From Azospirillum oryzae (GTDB lineage: Bacteria; Pseudomonadota; Alphaproteobacteria; Azospirillales; Azospirillaceae), in contig NZ_FXAK01000002.1 of the NCBI RefSeq assembly GCF_900177515.1, positions 538,001 through 602,000 of the forward strand: a stretch of DNA of 64,000 nucleotides, in the 5' to 3' direction. Position numbers and translations under genes: made by a program. Numbering within the stretch: the stretch's first letter is position 1; each line of letters opens with the position of its first letter. This document shows positions 41,082-52,329 of the stretch, one piece after another. The notes under the pieces are model-generated. The model was not told the origin of the DNA, did no database searches, and saw nothing but the letters and a program-made list of their open reading frames with translations.

Positions 41082-43937
41082 ATGACCCTCATCCACGAGA
41101 CCGACTACGGCACCCCCGCCCGCGTCTCCGAGACCCTGGTGACGCTGGAGATCGACGGCCGCAGCATCACCGTTCCCGAAGGCACCTCCGTGATGCGCGC
41201 CGCGATGGACGCCGGCATCACCGTGCCGAAGCTGTGCGCCACCGACAGCCTGGAGCCCTTCGGCTCCTGCCGCCTCTGCGCGGTGGAGATCGAGGGGCGC
41301 CGCGGCACCCCGGCCTCCTGCACCACCCCCGTCGCCCCCGGCATGAAGGTCCACACACAGACCGACAAGCTGGCCAAGCTGCGCCGTGGCGTGATGGAGC
41401 TGTACATCTCCGACCACCCGCTGGACTGCCTGACCTGCGCCGCCAACGGCGATTGCGAGTTGCAGGACATGGCGGGTGCCGTCGGCCTGCGCAACGTCCG
41501 GTACGGTTTCGACGGCGAAAACCATCGCGCCGCCGCGAAGGACGAGAGCAACCCCTATTTCACCTTCGACGCGTCGAAGTGCATCGTCTGCTCGCGCTGC
41601 GTCCGCGCCTGCCAGGAGACCCAGGGCACCTTCGCACTGACCATCGACAGCCGCGGCTTCGCCTCGTCGGTGTCGGCGGGTGCGAAGGAAAGCTTCATGG
41701 ACAGCGAGTGCGTGTCCTGCGGCGCCTGCGTCCAGGCCTGCCCGACCGCGACCCTGACCGAAAAGTCGATCATCGAGCACGGCCAGCCCGAGCACAGCGT
41801 CATCACCACCTGCGCCTATTGCGGCGTCGGCTGCTCCTTCAAGGCGGAGATGCAGGGCACCACGGTGGTCCGCATGACCCCCTGGAAGAATGGCGGCGCC
41901 AACGAGGGCCATAGCTGCGTCAAGGGCCGCTTCGCCTGGGGCTACGCCACCCACAAGGACCGCATCATGAAGCCGATGGTGCGCGAGAAGATCACCGACC
42001 CGTGGCGTGAGGTGTCGTGGGAGGAGGCGATCGCCTATGCCGCCGAGCGGCTGAAGGCGGTGCAGGCCAAGTACGGCCGGGGCTCCATCGGCGGCATCAC
42101 CTCGTCGCGCTGCACCAACGAGGAGGTCTATGTCGTCCAGAAGATGATCCGGGCCGCCTTCGGCACCAACAACATCGACACTTGCGCCCGCGTCTGCCAT
42201 TCGCCGACCGGCTACGGCCTGTCGCAGACCTTCGGCACCTCGGCCGGCACCCAGGATTTCCGCAGCGTCGACAAGTCCGACGTCATCCTGGTCATCGGCG
42301 CCAACCCGACCGACGGCCACCCGGTGTTCGGTTCGCGCATGAAGAAGCGGCTGCGCGCCGGCGCCAAGCTGATCGTCATCGACCCGCGCCGCATCGATCT
42401 GGTGCGCAGCCCGCACGTCCAGGCCGAATACCATCTCCAGCTCCAGCCCGGCACCAACGTCGCCGTGGTCAACGCCATCGCCCACACCATCGTCACCGAG
42501 GGGCTGGTGAACCGCTCTTTCGTCGAGGAGCGCTGCGACCCGAAGGAGTTCGCGAAGTGGGAGGCGTTCATCGCCGAGCACCGCAACTCGCCGGAATATC
42601 TGGAATCGCGCACCGGCGTTCCGGCCGATCAGGTCCGTGCCGCCGCCCGCCTCTACGCCACCGGCGGCAACGCCGCGATCTATTACGGCCTGGGCGTGAC
42701 CGAGCACAGCCAGGGCTCCAGCACGGTGATGGCGATCGCCAACCTCGCGATGGCGACCGGCAACATCGGCCGCGAGGGCGTCGGCGTGAACCCGCTGCGC
42801 GGCCAGAACAACGTGCAGGGCTCCTGCGACATGGGCTCCTTCCCGCACGAGCTGCCGGGCTACCGCCACGTGTCGGACGACCTCGTCCGCCAGGAGTTCG
42901 AAGCCGCCTGGGGCGTCACGCTGGATCCGGAACCGGGCCTGCGCATCCCCAACATGTTCGACAGCGCCCATGACGGCAGCTTCCGCGGCCTGTTCGTGCA
43001 GGGCGAGGACATCGTCCAGTCCGACCCCAACACCACCCACGTCACCTCGGCGCTGGAATCGCTGGACATCGTCATCGTCCAGGACCTGTTCCTGAACGAG
43101 ACCGCGGCCTTCGCCCACGTCTTCTTCCCCGGCACCTCCTTCCTGGAAAAGGACGGCACCTTCACCAACGCCGAGCGCCGCATCAACCGCGTCCGCAAGG
43201 CGATGCCGTCCAAGGTGGGCAAGGACGAGCATTGGGTCGCCTGCGCCCTGGCGACGGCGATGGGCTACCCGATGCATTACGAGACCACGTCGGAGATCAT
43301 GGACGAGATCGCCCGGCTGACCCCGACCTTCCGCGGCGTCAGCTTCGAGAAGCTCGACCGCGTCGGCAGCGTCCAGTGGCCCTGCACCGGCTTCGAGGAT
43401 GACGACACCGGCATGGCGATCATGCATGGCGAGACCTTCGCCCGCGGTCTCGGCCGCTTCATGATCACCGAATATGTGCCGACCGATGAGCGGACCACGC
43501 GGATGTATCCGCTGGTGCTGACCACCGGCCGCATCCTCGCCCACTACAATGTCGGCGCCCAGACCCGGCGCACCGCCAACGTGGCTTGGCATCCTGAGGA
43601 TGTGCTGGAGATCAACGCGGTGGATGCCGAGATCCGCGGCGTCAAGGACGGCGACATGGTCTCTCTCGCTAGCCGCATGGGGGCGACCACGCTGCGCGCG
43701 GTCATCTCCGACCGCATGCCGGCCGGCGTCGTCTACACCACCTTCCACCATCCGGTGACCGGCGCCAACGTCATCACCACGGAGAATTCGGACTGGGCGA
43801 CCAACTGCCCCGAATACAAGGTGACGGCGGTGCAGGTCACCCGCAGCAACCAGCCGTCCGACTGGCAGGTCGACTACGCGAAGAACGACGTCGAGCGCAA
43901 GCGCATCGCCGCCGCCGACGTCCTCGCTGCCGAATGA
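41082..43937 (+). CDS. fdsA: NAD-dependent formate dehydrogenase alpha (catalytic) subunit
   Basis: This 951-aa molybdo-bis-MGD enzyme oxidises formate to CO2. In order it has a [2Fe-2S] domain (FGSCRLCAVEIEG), a His/Cys3 cluster (HPLDCLTCAANGDCE), two ferredoxin-type [4Fe-4S] motifs (CIVCSRCVRAC, CVSCGACVQACPT), the catalytic-domain cluster CAYCGVGCSFKAEM with SCVKGRF, and the active-site Cys in TCARVCHSPTGYG. A C-terminal cofactor-binding domain follows (LTTGRILAHYNVGAQTRRT). Selenocysteine is not used, as the residue is a normal Cys codon. CAGGAG precedes the ATG. Confidence 0.96.
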   Translation: MTLIHETDYGTPARVSETLVTLEIDGRSITVPEGTSVMRAAMDAGITVPKLCATDSLEPFGSCRLCAVEIEGRRGTPASCTTPVAPGMKVHTQTDKLAKLRRGVMELYISDHPLDCLTCAANGDCELQDMAGAVGLRNVRYGFDGENHRAAAKDESNPYFTFDASKCIVCSRCVRACQETQGTFALTIDSRGFASSVSAGAKESFMDSECVSCGACVQACPTATLTEKSIIEHGQPEHSVITTCAYCGVGCSFKAEMQGTTVVRMTPWKNGGANEGHSCVKGRFAWGYATHKDRIMKPMVREKITDPWREVSWEEAIAYAAERLKAVQAKYGRGSIGGITSSRCTNEEVYVVQKMIRAAFGTNNIDTCARVCHSPTGYGLSQTFGTSAGTQDFRSVDKSDVILVIGANPTDGHPVFGSRMKKRLRAGAKLIVIDPRRIDLVRSPHVQAEYHLQLQPGTNVAVVNAIAHTIVTEGLVNRSFVEERCDPKEFAKWEAFIAEHRNSPEYLESRTGVPADQVRAAARLYATGGNAAIYYGLGVTEHSQGSSTVMAIANLAMATGNIGREGVGVNPLRGQNNVQGSCDMGSFPHELPGYRHVSDDLVRQEFEAAWGVTLDPEPGLRIPNMFDSAHDGSFRGLFVQGEDIVQSDPNTTHVTSALESLDIVIVQDLFLNETAAFAHVFFPGTSFLEKDGTFTNAERRINRVRKAMPSKVGKDEHWVACALATAMGYPMHYETTSEIMDEIARLTPTFRGVSFEKLDRVGSVQWPCTGFEDDDTGMAIMHGETFARGLGRFMITEYVPTDERTTRMYPLVLTTGRILAHYNVGAQTRRTANVAWHPEDVLEINAVDAEIRGVKDGDMVSLASRMGATTLRAVISDRMPAGVVYTTFHHPVTGANVITTENSDWATNCPEYKVTAVQVTRSNQPSDWQVDYAKNDVERKRIAAADVLAAE

Positions 43938-43957
43938 CGCCCTGAGGAGTGGAAAGC

Positions 43958-44785
43958 ATGACCGCGATGCCTTCGGGTTCCATCCGTCCTGACGACAGCC
44001 TCATGTGCTCCATCGCCGTCACCGGCACCGGCTTTCCCGCCGGTGCCGGGGTGGAGGAGGGGGCGGACGTCGAATGGCAGGTGCCGGAGGAAACCGCGGT
44101 CGCTTTCGAATACAACGGCCGGTCCCATGCCGTGATGATGGCGACCCCCGCCGATCTGGAGGATTTCGCGCTGGGCTTCAGCCTGGCCGAGGAGATCGTC
44201 GGGACCGCCGCCGATATCGAGAACATCGCCGTGCGGGAAACGCCGCTGGGCTTCGTCGTCAACATGACGGTCGACCCGCTGCGTCTCCTGCGCGGTAGCC
44301 TTCGCAGCCGCTCCATGGAGGGGCGGAGCGGCTGTGGCCTGTGCGGCGTGGACAGTCTTGTCCACGCCGTTCGGGAGCCCCGCAAGATCGAAACCTGGCT
44401 GGAGGTCGATCCGGCCGCCGTGGCCGCCGCCTTCCGCGCCCTGCCGGATCACCAGCCGATGAACCGGGCCAACCGCTCGGTCCACGCCGCCGCCTGGTGC
44501 GCGCCCGACGGCGGCATCCGGCTGGCCCGCGAGGATGTCGGCCGCCACAATGCGCTCGACAAGCTGATCGGCGCCATCGCCGCTTCGGGCGCCGACCCGG
44601 CCGGCGGCTTCGTGGTGATGACCAGCCGCTGCAGCTTCGAACTGGTGCAGAAGACCGCCGCGGTGGGCATCCCGCTGCTGGCGACCATCTCGGCGCCGAC
44701 GGCGCTGGCGCTGGAACTGGCGCGCAACGCCAACCTGACCCTGGGTGCGCTGTCGCGCCGCGATACCGTCATCCTGTTCCGCTGA
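43958..44785 (+). CDS. fdsC: FdhD/FdsC sulfurtransferase-type formate dehydrogenase accessory protein
   Basis: This 275-aa FdhD-family protein is needed to sulfurate the Mo cofactor before insertion into FdsA. The signature SGCGLCGVDSL carries the two catalytic Cys. Other family motifs are DLEDFALGFSLAEEI, REDVGRHNALDKLIGA and TSRCSFELVQKTA. GAGGAG precedes ATG 43958; a GTG at 43949 is possible but overlaps that site. It sits in the operon between fdsA and fdsD. Confidence 0.93.
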   Translation: MTAMPSGSIRPDDSLMCSIAVTGTGFPAGAGVEEGADVEWQVPEETAVAFEYNGRSHAVMMATPADLEDFALGFSLAEEIVGTAADIENIAVRETPLGFVVNMTVDPLRLLRGSLRSRSMEGRSGCGLCGVDSLVHAVREPRKIETWLEVDPAAVAAAFRALPDHQPMNRANRSVHAAAWCAPDGGIRLAREDVGRHNALDKLIGAIAASGADPAGGFVVMTSRCSFELVQKTAAVGIPLLATISAPTALALELARNANLTLGALSRRDTVILFR

Positions 44786-44816
44786 ACCCAACATCGCTTC
44801 GTCAATGGAGACACCG

Positions 44817-45044
44817 ATGAGCCACACGAACCATGCCAAGGATCTGGTCCGGATGGCGAACCAGATCGCCGTCCACTTCGCTTCCTACCCGCGGGAAGAG
44901 GCGGTGACCGAGACGGCGACCCACATCCGCAAATTCTGGGATCCGCGCATGCGCGCCGGCCTGTTCGCCCATGTCCAGGCCGGCGGCGAGGCCGACCTGC
45001 ACGAGGTCGCGCGCGGCGCGGTTGGGGTGCTGCAGGCTCGCTGA
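44817..45044 (+). CDS. fdsD: Formate dehydrogenase delta subunit
   Basis: This 75-aa protein matches the short FdsD subunit: DLVRMANQIAVHFASYPREE, then HIRKFWDPRMRAGLF. It assists maturation or stability of the formate dehydrogenase. GGAG lies six bases before ATG 44817. It is the last gene of the fds operon. Confidence 0.9.
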   Translation: MSHTNHAKDLVRMANQIAVHFASYPREEAVTETATHIRKFWDPRMRAGLFAHVQAGGEADLHEVARGAVGVLQAR

Positions 45045-45070
45045 GGCGAAGCGGTCGCGACCGGGTTTCG

Positions 45071-45832
45071 TCAGACCTTGCGGAAGGCGAACATGACCGT
45101 TTCGTAGGGGAAGGCGATCTCGGGGCGATCAGCCAGTTCCGGCGTCCGGGCGATCAGCGCGCGGGTTGCGCGCTCGACGTCCGCCTGCCGTTCCGGCGGC
45201 AACGCCGCAATGAAGCTGACCGAAAGCGTGCGCTTGACGATGACGTCCTCCGGACTTCCGACATGGGCATGCCGGACATGGCGCTCGCCGGCGGCTTCAA
45301 ATCCAGGAGCGGGAAAGACCCGGCGCCAGTTGCCGGTCCGATAGCGCGGGGTATCGCCCTCCCAGTGGTCAGTGATGTCGGTCAATGCCGCCACCCAGGG
45401 TACGCTCTCGTCGCGCGCGTTCCAGATCAACCCCAGCCTGCCGCCCGGAGTCAGGACCCTGCGGAACTCCTCCAGGGCGGCCGTTGTGGCGAACCAATGA
45501 AAGGCTTGCGCGCAGACCACGGCATCGACGGAGCCGTCCGGCAGGGGAATGGACTCCGCGGTTCCCGCTAGGACGGTGATTTCGGGAAAAGCCCGGACCA
45601 GCTGCTCGCGCATGCCGGCAACCGGCTCGACGGCGGTGATCTCGCCGCCGCAGTCCTTCAGCACCGCGATGAATTTGCCGGTGCCGGCGCCGACCTCCAG
45701 AACCTTTCGCCCCGGACCGACCCCCAGATCGTCGCGCAGCCATTCGGCGGCTTCAGGCGGGTAGCTCGGCCGGCCTTTGACATAGGTCGCGGCTCCCGTC
45801 TCGTAGCCTCTGGAGGAGTGATGAATCGGCAT
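45071..45832 (-). CDS. Class I SAM-dependent methyltransferase
   Basis: This 253-aa protein has the SAM-binding motif I KVLEVGAGTGKFIAVL (about residues 42-58), motif II acidic residue in ITAVEPV, and VDAVVCAQAFHWFATTAAL with LTPGGRLGLIWN. The N-terminus (GYETGAATYVKGRPSYPPEA) matches a group of UbiE/Coq5-like methyltransferases of unknown substrate. It converges with fdsD. The neighbouring VOC gene lies upstream on the same strand. Confidence 0.9.
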   Translation of the reverse strand: MPIHHSSRGYETGAATYVKGRPSYPPEAAEWLRDDLGVGPGRKVLEVGAGTGKFIAVLKDCGGEITAVEPVAGMREQLVRAFPEITVLAGTAESIPLPDGSVDAVVCAQAFHWFATTAALEEFRRVLTPGGRLGLIWNARDESVPWVAALTDITDHWEGDTPRYRTGNWRRVFPAPGFEAAGERHVRHAHVGSPEDVIVKRTLSVSFIAALPPERQADVERATRALIARTPELADRPEIAFPYETVMFAFRKV

Positions 45833-45871
45833 GTCGACCTCGATCCTTCCAGTGTGCCTCGAACCGGACCC

Positions 45872-47753
<1,882 letters not shown>

Positions 47754-48109
47754 GGCGATGGGACCGGAACGTGAACGGAAAGGATCGTGCGCTGTATCCT
47801 TCGATGAGCCTTCCGCAATCCGCAAGCGACATTTGGTGTCGGCAGCTCTGCTGTTCACACTGTTGCTCCCGTGCATCGCCCTGTCACTCGGGGACGGCCA
47901 TGGCCGTTACACGCCCTGATTACGACTGTTGGACGCCACGGCGCCGGTTTTATTCCGAACCTCCGACCGATATAGGGCCGGGAAGGCCGGAGCCTGGCCG
48001 TATGTGTCATTTGACGTAGATACCGCCTTTCGCAGGCGCGGTAGCTTTTCCCCCGACGATGTGGCGAAGCCCCGGAGCAACCGGGGCGCCAAAGGAAGGG
48101 GGCAACTTC
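47754..48109. promoter_or_regulatory. urtA leader and promoter region with two hairpins
   Basis: These 356 bp lie between the divergent L,D-transpeptidase gene and urtA and contain no gene. A hairpin TACCGC...GCGGTA (48021-48043) is followed by GCTTTTCCCCC, which is attenuator-like. A second hairpin, GCCCCGG, AGCAA loop, CCGGGGC (48069-48087), ends just before the urtA ribosome site. TTGACG at 48011-48016 could be a -35 box. I do not see the conserved blocks of the ykkC guanidine riboswitch. Confidence 0.5.
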
Positions 48110-49420
48110 ATGCGGACCAAGCAACTGACGTCGAGCTTCGGGATCAGCGCGCTGGCCGGTCTGGCCATGGGCGCGATGGCGTCCTTCGCGATGCCGGCCC
48201 AGGCCGCGGACGACACCATCAAGGTGGGCATCCTGCATTCCCTGTCCGGCACGATGGCCATCAGCGAGACGACGCTGAAGGACGTCATGCTGATGCTGAT
48301 CGACGAGCAGAACAAGAAGGGCGGCCTGCTGGGCAAGAAGCTGGAGCCGGTGGTGGTCGATCCGGCCTCCAACTGGCCGCTGTTCGCCGAGAAGGCGCGC
48401 GAGCTGATCAGCAAGGACAAGGTGTCGGCCGTGTTCGGCTGCTGGACCTCGGTCAGCCGCAAGTCGGTGCTGCCGGTGTTCGAGGAGCTGAACAACATCC
48501 TCTTCTACCCGGTCCAGTATGAGGGCGAGGAGTCCTCCCGCAACGTCTTCTACACCGGCGCCGCCCCGAACCAGCAGGCGATCCCGGCCGTCGACTACCT
48601 GATGCAGAAGGAAAAGGTCCAGCGCTGGGTGCTGGCCGGCACCGACTACGTCTATCCGCGCACGACCAACAAGATCCTCGAAGCCTACCTGAAGAGCAAG
48701 GGCGTCAAGCCCGAGGACATCATGATCAACTACACGCCGTTCGGTCATTCCGACTGGCAGTCGATCGTGGCGGACATCAAGAAGTTCGGATCGGCCGGCA
48801 AGAAGACCGCCGTCGTCTCCACCATCAACGGCGACGCCAACGTTCCCTTCTACAAGGAACTGGGCAACCAGGGCGTGAAGGCCGAGGACATCCCGGTCGT
48901 CGCCTTCTCCGTCGGCGAGGAAGAGCTGGCCGGCATCGACACCAAGCCGCTGCTCGGCCATCTGGCCGCCTGGAACTACTTCCAGTCGGTCGAAACCCCG
49001 GCCAATTCCGCCTTCATCAAGGAATGGAAGGCCTTCACCAAGAACGACAAGCGCGTCACCAACGACCCGATGGAAGCCCATTACATCGGCTTCAACATGT
49101 GGGTGAAGGCGGTCGAGGCGGCCGGCACCACCGAGCCGGACAAGGTCATCGACGCCATGGTCGGCGTGTCGGTCCCGAACCTGACCGGCGGCTATTCGGC
49201 GATGCTGCCGAACCACCACATCACCAAGCCGGTGCTGATCGGCGAAGTGCAGGAGAACGGCCAGTTCGACGTCGTCTCCAAGACCTCGGGCCTGGTCCCG
49301 GGCGACGAGTGGTCGGATTACCTGCCGGACAGCAAGGACCTGATCGCCGACTGGCGCAAGCCGATGTCCTGCGGAAACTTCAACGTGAAGACCGGCAAGT
49401 GCGGCGGCAAGGGGTCGTGA
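48110..49420 (+). CDS. urtA: Urea ABC transporter substrate-binding protein
   Basis: This 436-aa periplasmic binding protein has a signal peptide (SFGISALAGLAMGAMASFAM, cut near AQAADD). The mature start TIKVGILHSLSGTMAISETT and the segments FGCWTSVSRKSVLPVFEELN and GSDYVYPRTTN-like GTDYVYPRTTN are characteristic of UrtA rather than branched-chain amino acid binders. AAGGAAGGGGG precedes the ATG. It is first in urtABCDE, separated from urtB by a hairpin-containing gap. Confidence 0.95.
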   Translation: MRTKQLTSSFGISALAGLAMGAMASFAMPAQAADDTIKVGILHSLSGTMAISETTLKDVMLMLIDEQNKKGGLLGKKLEPVVVDPASNWPLFAEKARELISKDKVSAVFGCWTSVSRKSVLPVFEELNNILFYPVQYEGEESSRNVFYTGAAPNQQAIPAVDYLMQKEKVQRWVLAGTDYVYPRTTNKILEAYLKSKGVKPEDIMINYTPFGHSDWQSIVADIKKFGSAGKKTAVVSTINGDANVPFYKELGNQGVKAEDIPVVAFSVGEEELAGIDTKPLLGHLAAWNYFQSVETPANSAFIKEWKAFTKNDKRVTNDPMEAHYIGFNMWVKAVEAAGTTEPDKVIDAMVGVSVPNLTGGYSAMLPNHHITKPVLIGEVQENGQFDVVSKTSGLVPGDEWSDYLPDSKDLIADWRKPMSCGNFNVKTGKCGGKGS

Positions 49421-49457
49421 GGGTAGCGTTCGCTCCCTGAGCTTTAAGTGGTTGCGA

Positions 49458-49508
49458 CGCTTGTCCTTTCCCCAATCCCGCTGGACGGGGGAGGGGAGAG
49501 GGCAAGCG
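49458..49508 (+). promoter_or_regulatory. Intercistronic hairpin between urtA and urtB
   Basis: CGCTTGTCCTTTCCCC (49458-49473) pairs with GGGGAGAGGGCAAGCG (49493-49508) with two G-U pairs, and an inner CCCG/CGGG stem fits inside. Such a structure can stabilise the upstream mRNA and raise binding-protein yield over permease. Its GGGGAGAGGG arm resembles the dispersed palindrome at 14632 and 23883. Confidence 0.6.
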
Positions 49509-49547
49509 TTTCGCGTTGTTAGACACCCCCGCACCGAAGGACCCGCG

Positions 49548-51170
49548 ATGCGACGCGCTCTCCGCTGGCTGATGGCGCTCTGTGTGGTGGTCGCCACATC
49601 GACCGCCGCCCATGCCGCCGATCTCCGCCCGCTTGTCCAGGCCCTGGGCAGCGGCGGCTATTCCGGAACCGAAAAGGCGCTGGAGCAACTGTCCGAGACC
49701 GGCGACACGGCCGCCGTGCCGGTGATCGAGGCGCTCCAGGCAGGCGATCTCCATGTCCGCAAGTCCGACAATGCCGTGGTGATCGCCCGCAAGTCCGGCG
49801 ACGCCTTCGCCCTGAGCGACCCGCTGAGCGGTCAGGCGCTGGGGCAGGCCACCGCGGCGGACGTCACCCGGATCCGCATCAACAATTCGCTGCGTCGCGC
49901 CATCAGCGCCTCGCTGGGCGCCCTGACCCTGATGAGTCCCGATGCCGGCGTCCGCCGCTCCGCCGCCGATGCGGTGTTCAAGAGCCGCGACGCCAACGCG
50001 CTGCCGACGCTGCAGAAGGCCATCGACAAGGAACAGGACAAGGCCGTCCGCGCCGCCATGGAGCAGGCGCGCGCCGCCATCCTGCTGACCGGCGAGGCCG
50101 CGTCGAAGATGACCGATGCCGACATCCAGTCGGCGGTCGACACGCTGGCCGCCCGCGGCGACCGCGATGCACTGGTGCTGCTGAACATGGTCGCCGGCTC
50201 CGGCGCGTCGGACGTCACCAAGAAGTCCGCGGCGGCCGCCATCTCCACCGTCGAACAGAAGCTGGCCTTCTGGGCCGCGCTGCAAAATCTCTGGTACGGG
50301 CTGTCGCTGGGCTCGGTGCTGCTGCTGGCCGCCATCGGCCTTGCCGTCACCTTCGGCGTGATGGGCGTCATCAACATGGCCCATGGCGAGATGGTGATGA
50401 TCGGCGCCTACACCACCTTCCTGGTGCAGGAGTTCTTCCGCGCCCATGCCCCCGGCCTGTTCGACCTGTCGATCCTGGTGGCGCTGCCCGCCGCCTTCAT
50501 CGTGTCCGGCGGCGTCGGCATCATCATCGAGCGTAGCGTGATCCGCTGGCTCTACGGCCGTCCGCTGGAAACGCTGCTCGCCACCTGGGGCCTGTCGCTG
50601 GCGCTCCAGCAGGCGGTGCGCAGCATCTTCGGCCCGACCAACCGCGAGGTCGGCGCGCCCAGCTGGATGTCCGGCGCCTTCGAACTGGGCGGCCTGACCA
50701 TCACTTACGGCCGGCTGTGGATCGTCATCTTCGCCTTCGCCGTCTTCGCGGCCCTGCTGGTGGCGCTGAAGCGCACCTGGTTTGGCCTGTCCATCCGCGC
50801 GGTGACGCAGAACCGGCCGATGGCCAACGCCATGGGCATCCGCACCGCGCGGGTGGACGCGCTGACCTTCGGTCTCGGTTCCGGCATCGCCGGGCTGGCC
50901 GGGGTGGCGCTGAGCCAGATCGACAATGTCAGTCCGAACCTCGGCCAGGGCTACATCATCGACAGTTTCATGGTCGTGGTGTTCGGCGGGGTGGGCAACC
51001 TGTGGGGCACGCTGGTCGGCGCGCTGACGCTGGGGTCCATCAACAAGTTCCTGGAGCCTTACGCCGGTGCGGTGCTGGGCAAGATCCTGGTGCTGATCTT
51101 CATCATCCTGTTCATCCAACGGCGTCCGCGCGGCCTGTTCGCGCTGAAGGGCCGCGCGGTGGAGGCCTGA
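49548..51170 (+). CDS. urtB: Urea ABC transporter permease UrtB
   Basis: This 540-aa protein has a signal-like N-terminus (RWLMALCVVVATSTAAHA) and a periplasmic helical region of about 220 residues that distinguishes UrtB from LivH permeases. About eight membrane helices follow, with LAVTFGVMGVINMAHGEMVM and the C-terminal FMVVVFGGVGNLWGTLVGAL. It forms the channel with UrtC. urtC begins 4 bp after its stop. Confidence 0.94.
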   Translation: MRRALRWLMALCVVVATSTAAHAADLRPLVQALGSGGYSGTEKALEQLSETGDTAAVPVIEALQAGDLHVRKSDNAVVIARKSGDAFALSDPLSGQALGQATAADVTRIRINNSLRRAISASLGALTLMSPDAGVRRSAADAVFKSRDANALPTLQKAIDKEQDKAVRAAMEQARAAILLTGEAASKMTDADIQSAVDTLAARGDRDALVLLNMVAGSGASDVTKKSAAAAISTVEQKLAFWAALQNLWYGLSLGSVLLLAAIGLAVTFGVMGVINMAHGEMVMIGAYTTFLVQEFFRAHAPGLFDLSILVALPAAFIVSGGVGIIIERSVIRWLYGRPLETLLATWGLSLALQQAVRSIFGPTNREVGAPSWMSGAFELGGLTITYGRLWIVIFAFAVFAALLVALKRTWFGLSIRAVTQNRPMANAMGIRTARVDALTFGLGSGIAGLAGVALSQIDNVSPNLGQGYIIDSFMVVVFGGVGNLWGTLVGALTLGSINKFLEPYAGAVLGKILVLIFIILFIQRRPRGLFALKGRAVEA

Positions 51171-51174
51171 TCCG

Positions 51175-52326
51175 ATGCTGCTGCGCTTTTTCCTGATGGG
51201 GCTGGACCGCAAGGCCGGGATCGTCCTGACGATCCTCGCCATTCTCGCGGTGGCGGTCCCGGTGATGACGCTGTGGGTACCGGCGGACTCGCCCTTCCAC
51301 CTGTCGGTCTTCACCGTCTCGCTGCTGGGCAAATACCTGTGCTTCGCGCTGCTGGCGCTGGCGCTGGACCTCGTCTGGGGTTATTGCGGCATCCTGTCGC
51401 TCGGCCATGCCGCCTTCTTCGCGCTCGGCGGCTACGCCATGGGCATGTACCTGATGCGGCAGATCGGCCCGCGCGGCGTCTACGGCAACCCGGTGCTGCC
51501 CGACTTCATGGTCTTCCTGAACTGGAAGGAGCTGCCCTGGTACTGGCTCGGCTTCGACCAGTTCTGGTTCGCCGCGATCATGGTGCTGGTGGTGCCGGGT
51601 GCGCTGGCCTTCGCCTTCGGCTGGTTTGCCTTCCGCAGCCGCGTCACCGGCGTCTACCTGTCAATCATCACCCAGGCTCTGACCTTCGCCCTGCTGCTGG
51701 CCTTCTTCCGCAACGACATGGGCTTCGGCGGCAACAACGGCCTGACCGACTTCAAGGATATCCTCGGCTACGACATCCAGGCCGACACCACCCGCGTCGC
51801 CCTGTTCGTGGCGACGGTGGCCGCCCTGGCGCTCTCCTACATGATCGCGTCCGGCGTCATCGCGTCGAAGCTTGGCAAGGTGCTGGTGGCGCTGCGCGAC
51901 GCCGAAAGCCGCGTCCGTTTCATGGGTTACGACACCGAAAGCTACAAGCTGTTCGCCTGGACCCTGTCGGCCTGCATGGCCGGCGTCGCCGGCGCCCTCT
52001 ATGTCCCTCAGGTCGGCATCATCAACCCGTCGGAGTTCGCCCCGGCCAGCTCGATCGAGGCGGTGATCTGGGTCGCCGTCGGCGGGCGCGGCACGCTGGC
52101 CGGCGGCATCCTCGGCGCGGTGCTGGTCAACATGGGCAAGAGCTATTTCACCGGCGCCCTGCCGGAGCTGTGGCTGTTCGCGCTTGGCGGCCTGTTCGTG
52201 GCGGTCACCCTGTTCCTGCCCAAGGGCCTGCTCGGCCTGTGGGGCCAGCTGACCGCGAAGCTGCCCCGCCGCAACAAGCCGTCCGCCCTCCCCAACGCCC
52301 ACCCTGCCGACCAGAAGGGAGCCTGA
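51175..52326 (+). CDS. urtC: Urea ABC transporter permease UrtC
   Basis: This 383-aa LivM-type inner membrane permease has LDLVWGYCGILSLGHAAFFALGG-type helices, a periplasmic loop with PDFMVFLNWKELPWYWLGFD typical of UrtC, and ASSIEAVIWVAVGGRGTLAG near the C-terminus. It pairs with UrtB. The stop is 3 bp before urtD. Confidence 0.94.
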   Translation: MLLRFFLMGLDRKAGIVLTILAILAVAVPVMTLWVPADSPFHLSVFTVSLLGKYLCFALLALALDLVWGYCGILSLGHAAFFALGGYAMGMYLMRQIGPRGVYGNPVLPDFMVFLNWKELPWYWLGFDQFWFAAIMVLVVPGALAFAFGWFAFRSRVTGVYLSIITQALTFALLLAFFRNDMGFGGNNGLTDFKDILGYDIQADTTRVALFVATVAALALSYMIASGVIASKLGKVLVALRDAESRVRFMGYDTESYKLFAWTLSACMAGVAGALYVPQVGIINPSEFAPASSIEAVIWVAVGGRGTLAGGILGAVLVNMGKSYFTGALPELWLFALGGLFVAVTLFLPKGLLGLWGQLTAKLPRRNKPSALPNAHPADQKGA

Positions 52327-52329
52327 CCC

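Noticed and set aside
41082-43937. Selenocysteine formate dehydrogenase
   Set aside because: The active-site position is an ordinary Cys codon and no in-frame TGA is present.
47900-48109. Guanidine (ykkC) riboswitch ahead of urtA
   Set aside because: Hairpins are present, but the conserved core blocks of that class are not recognisable, and the operon is a standard urea transporter.
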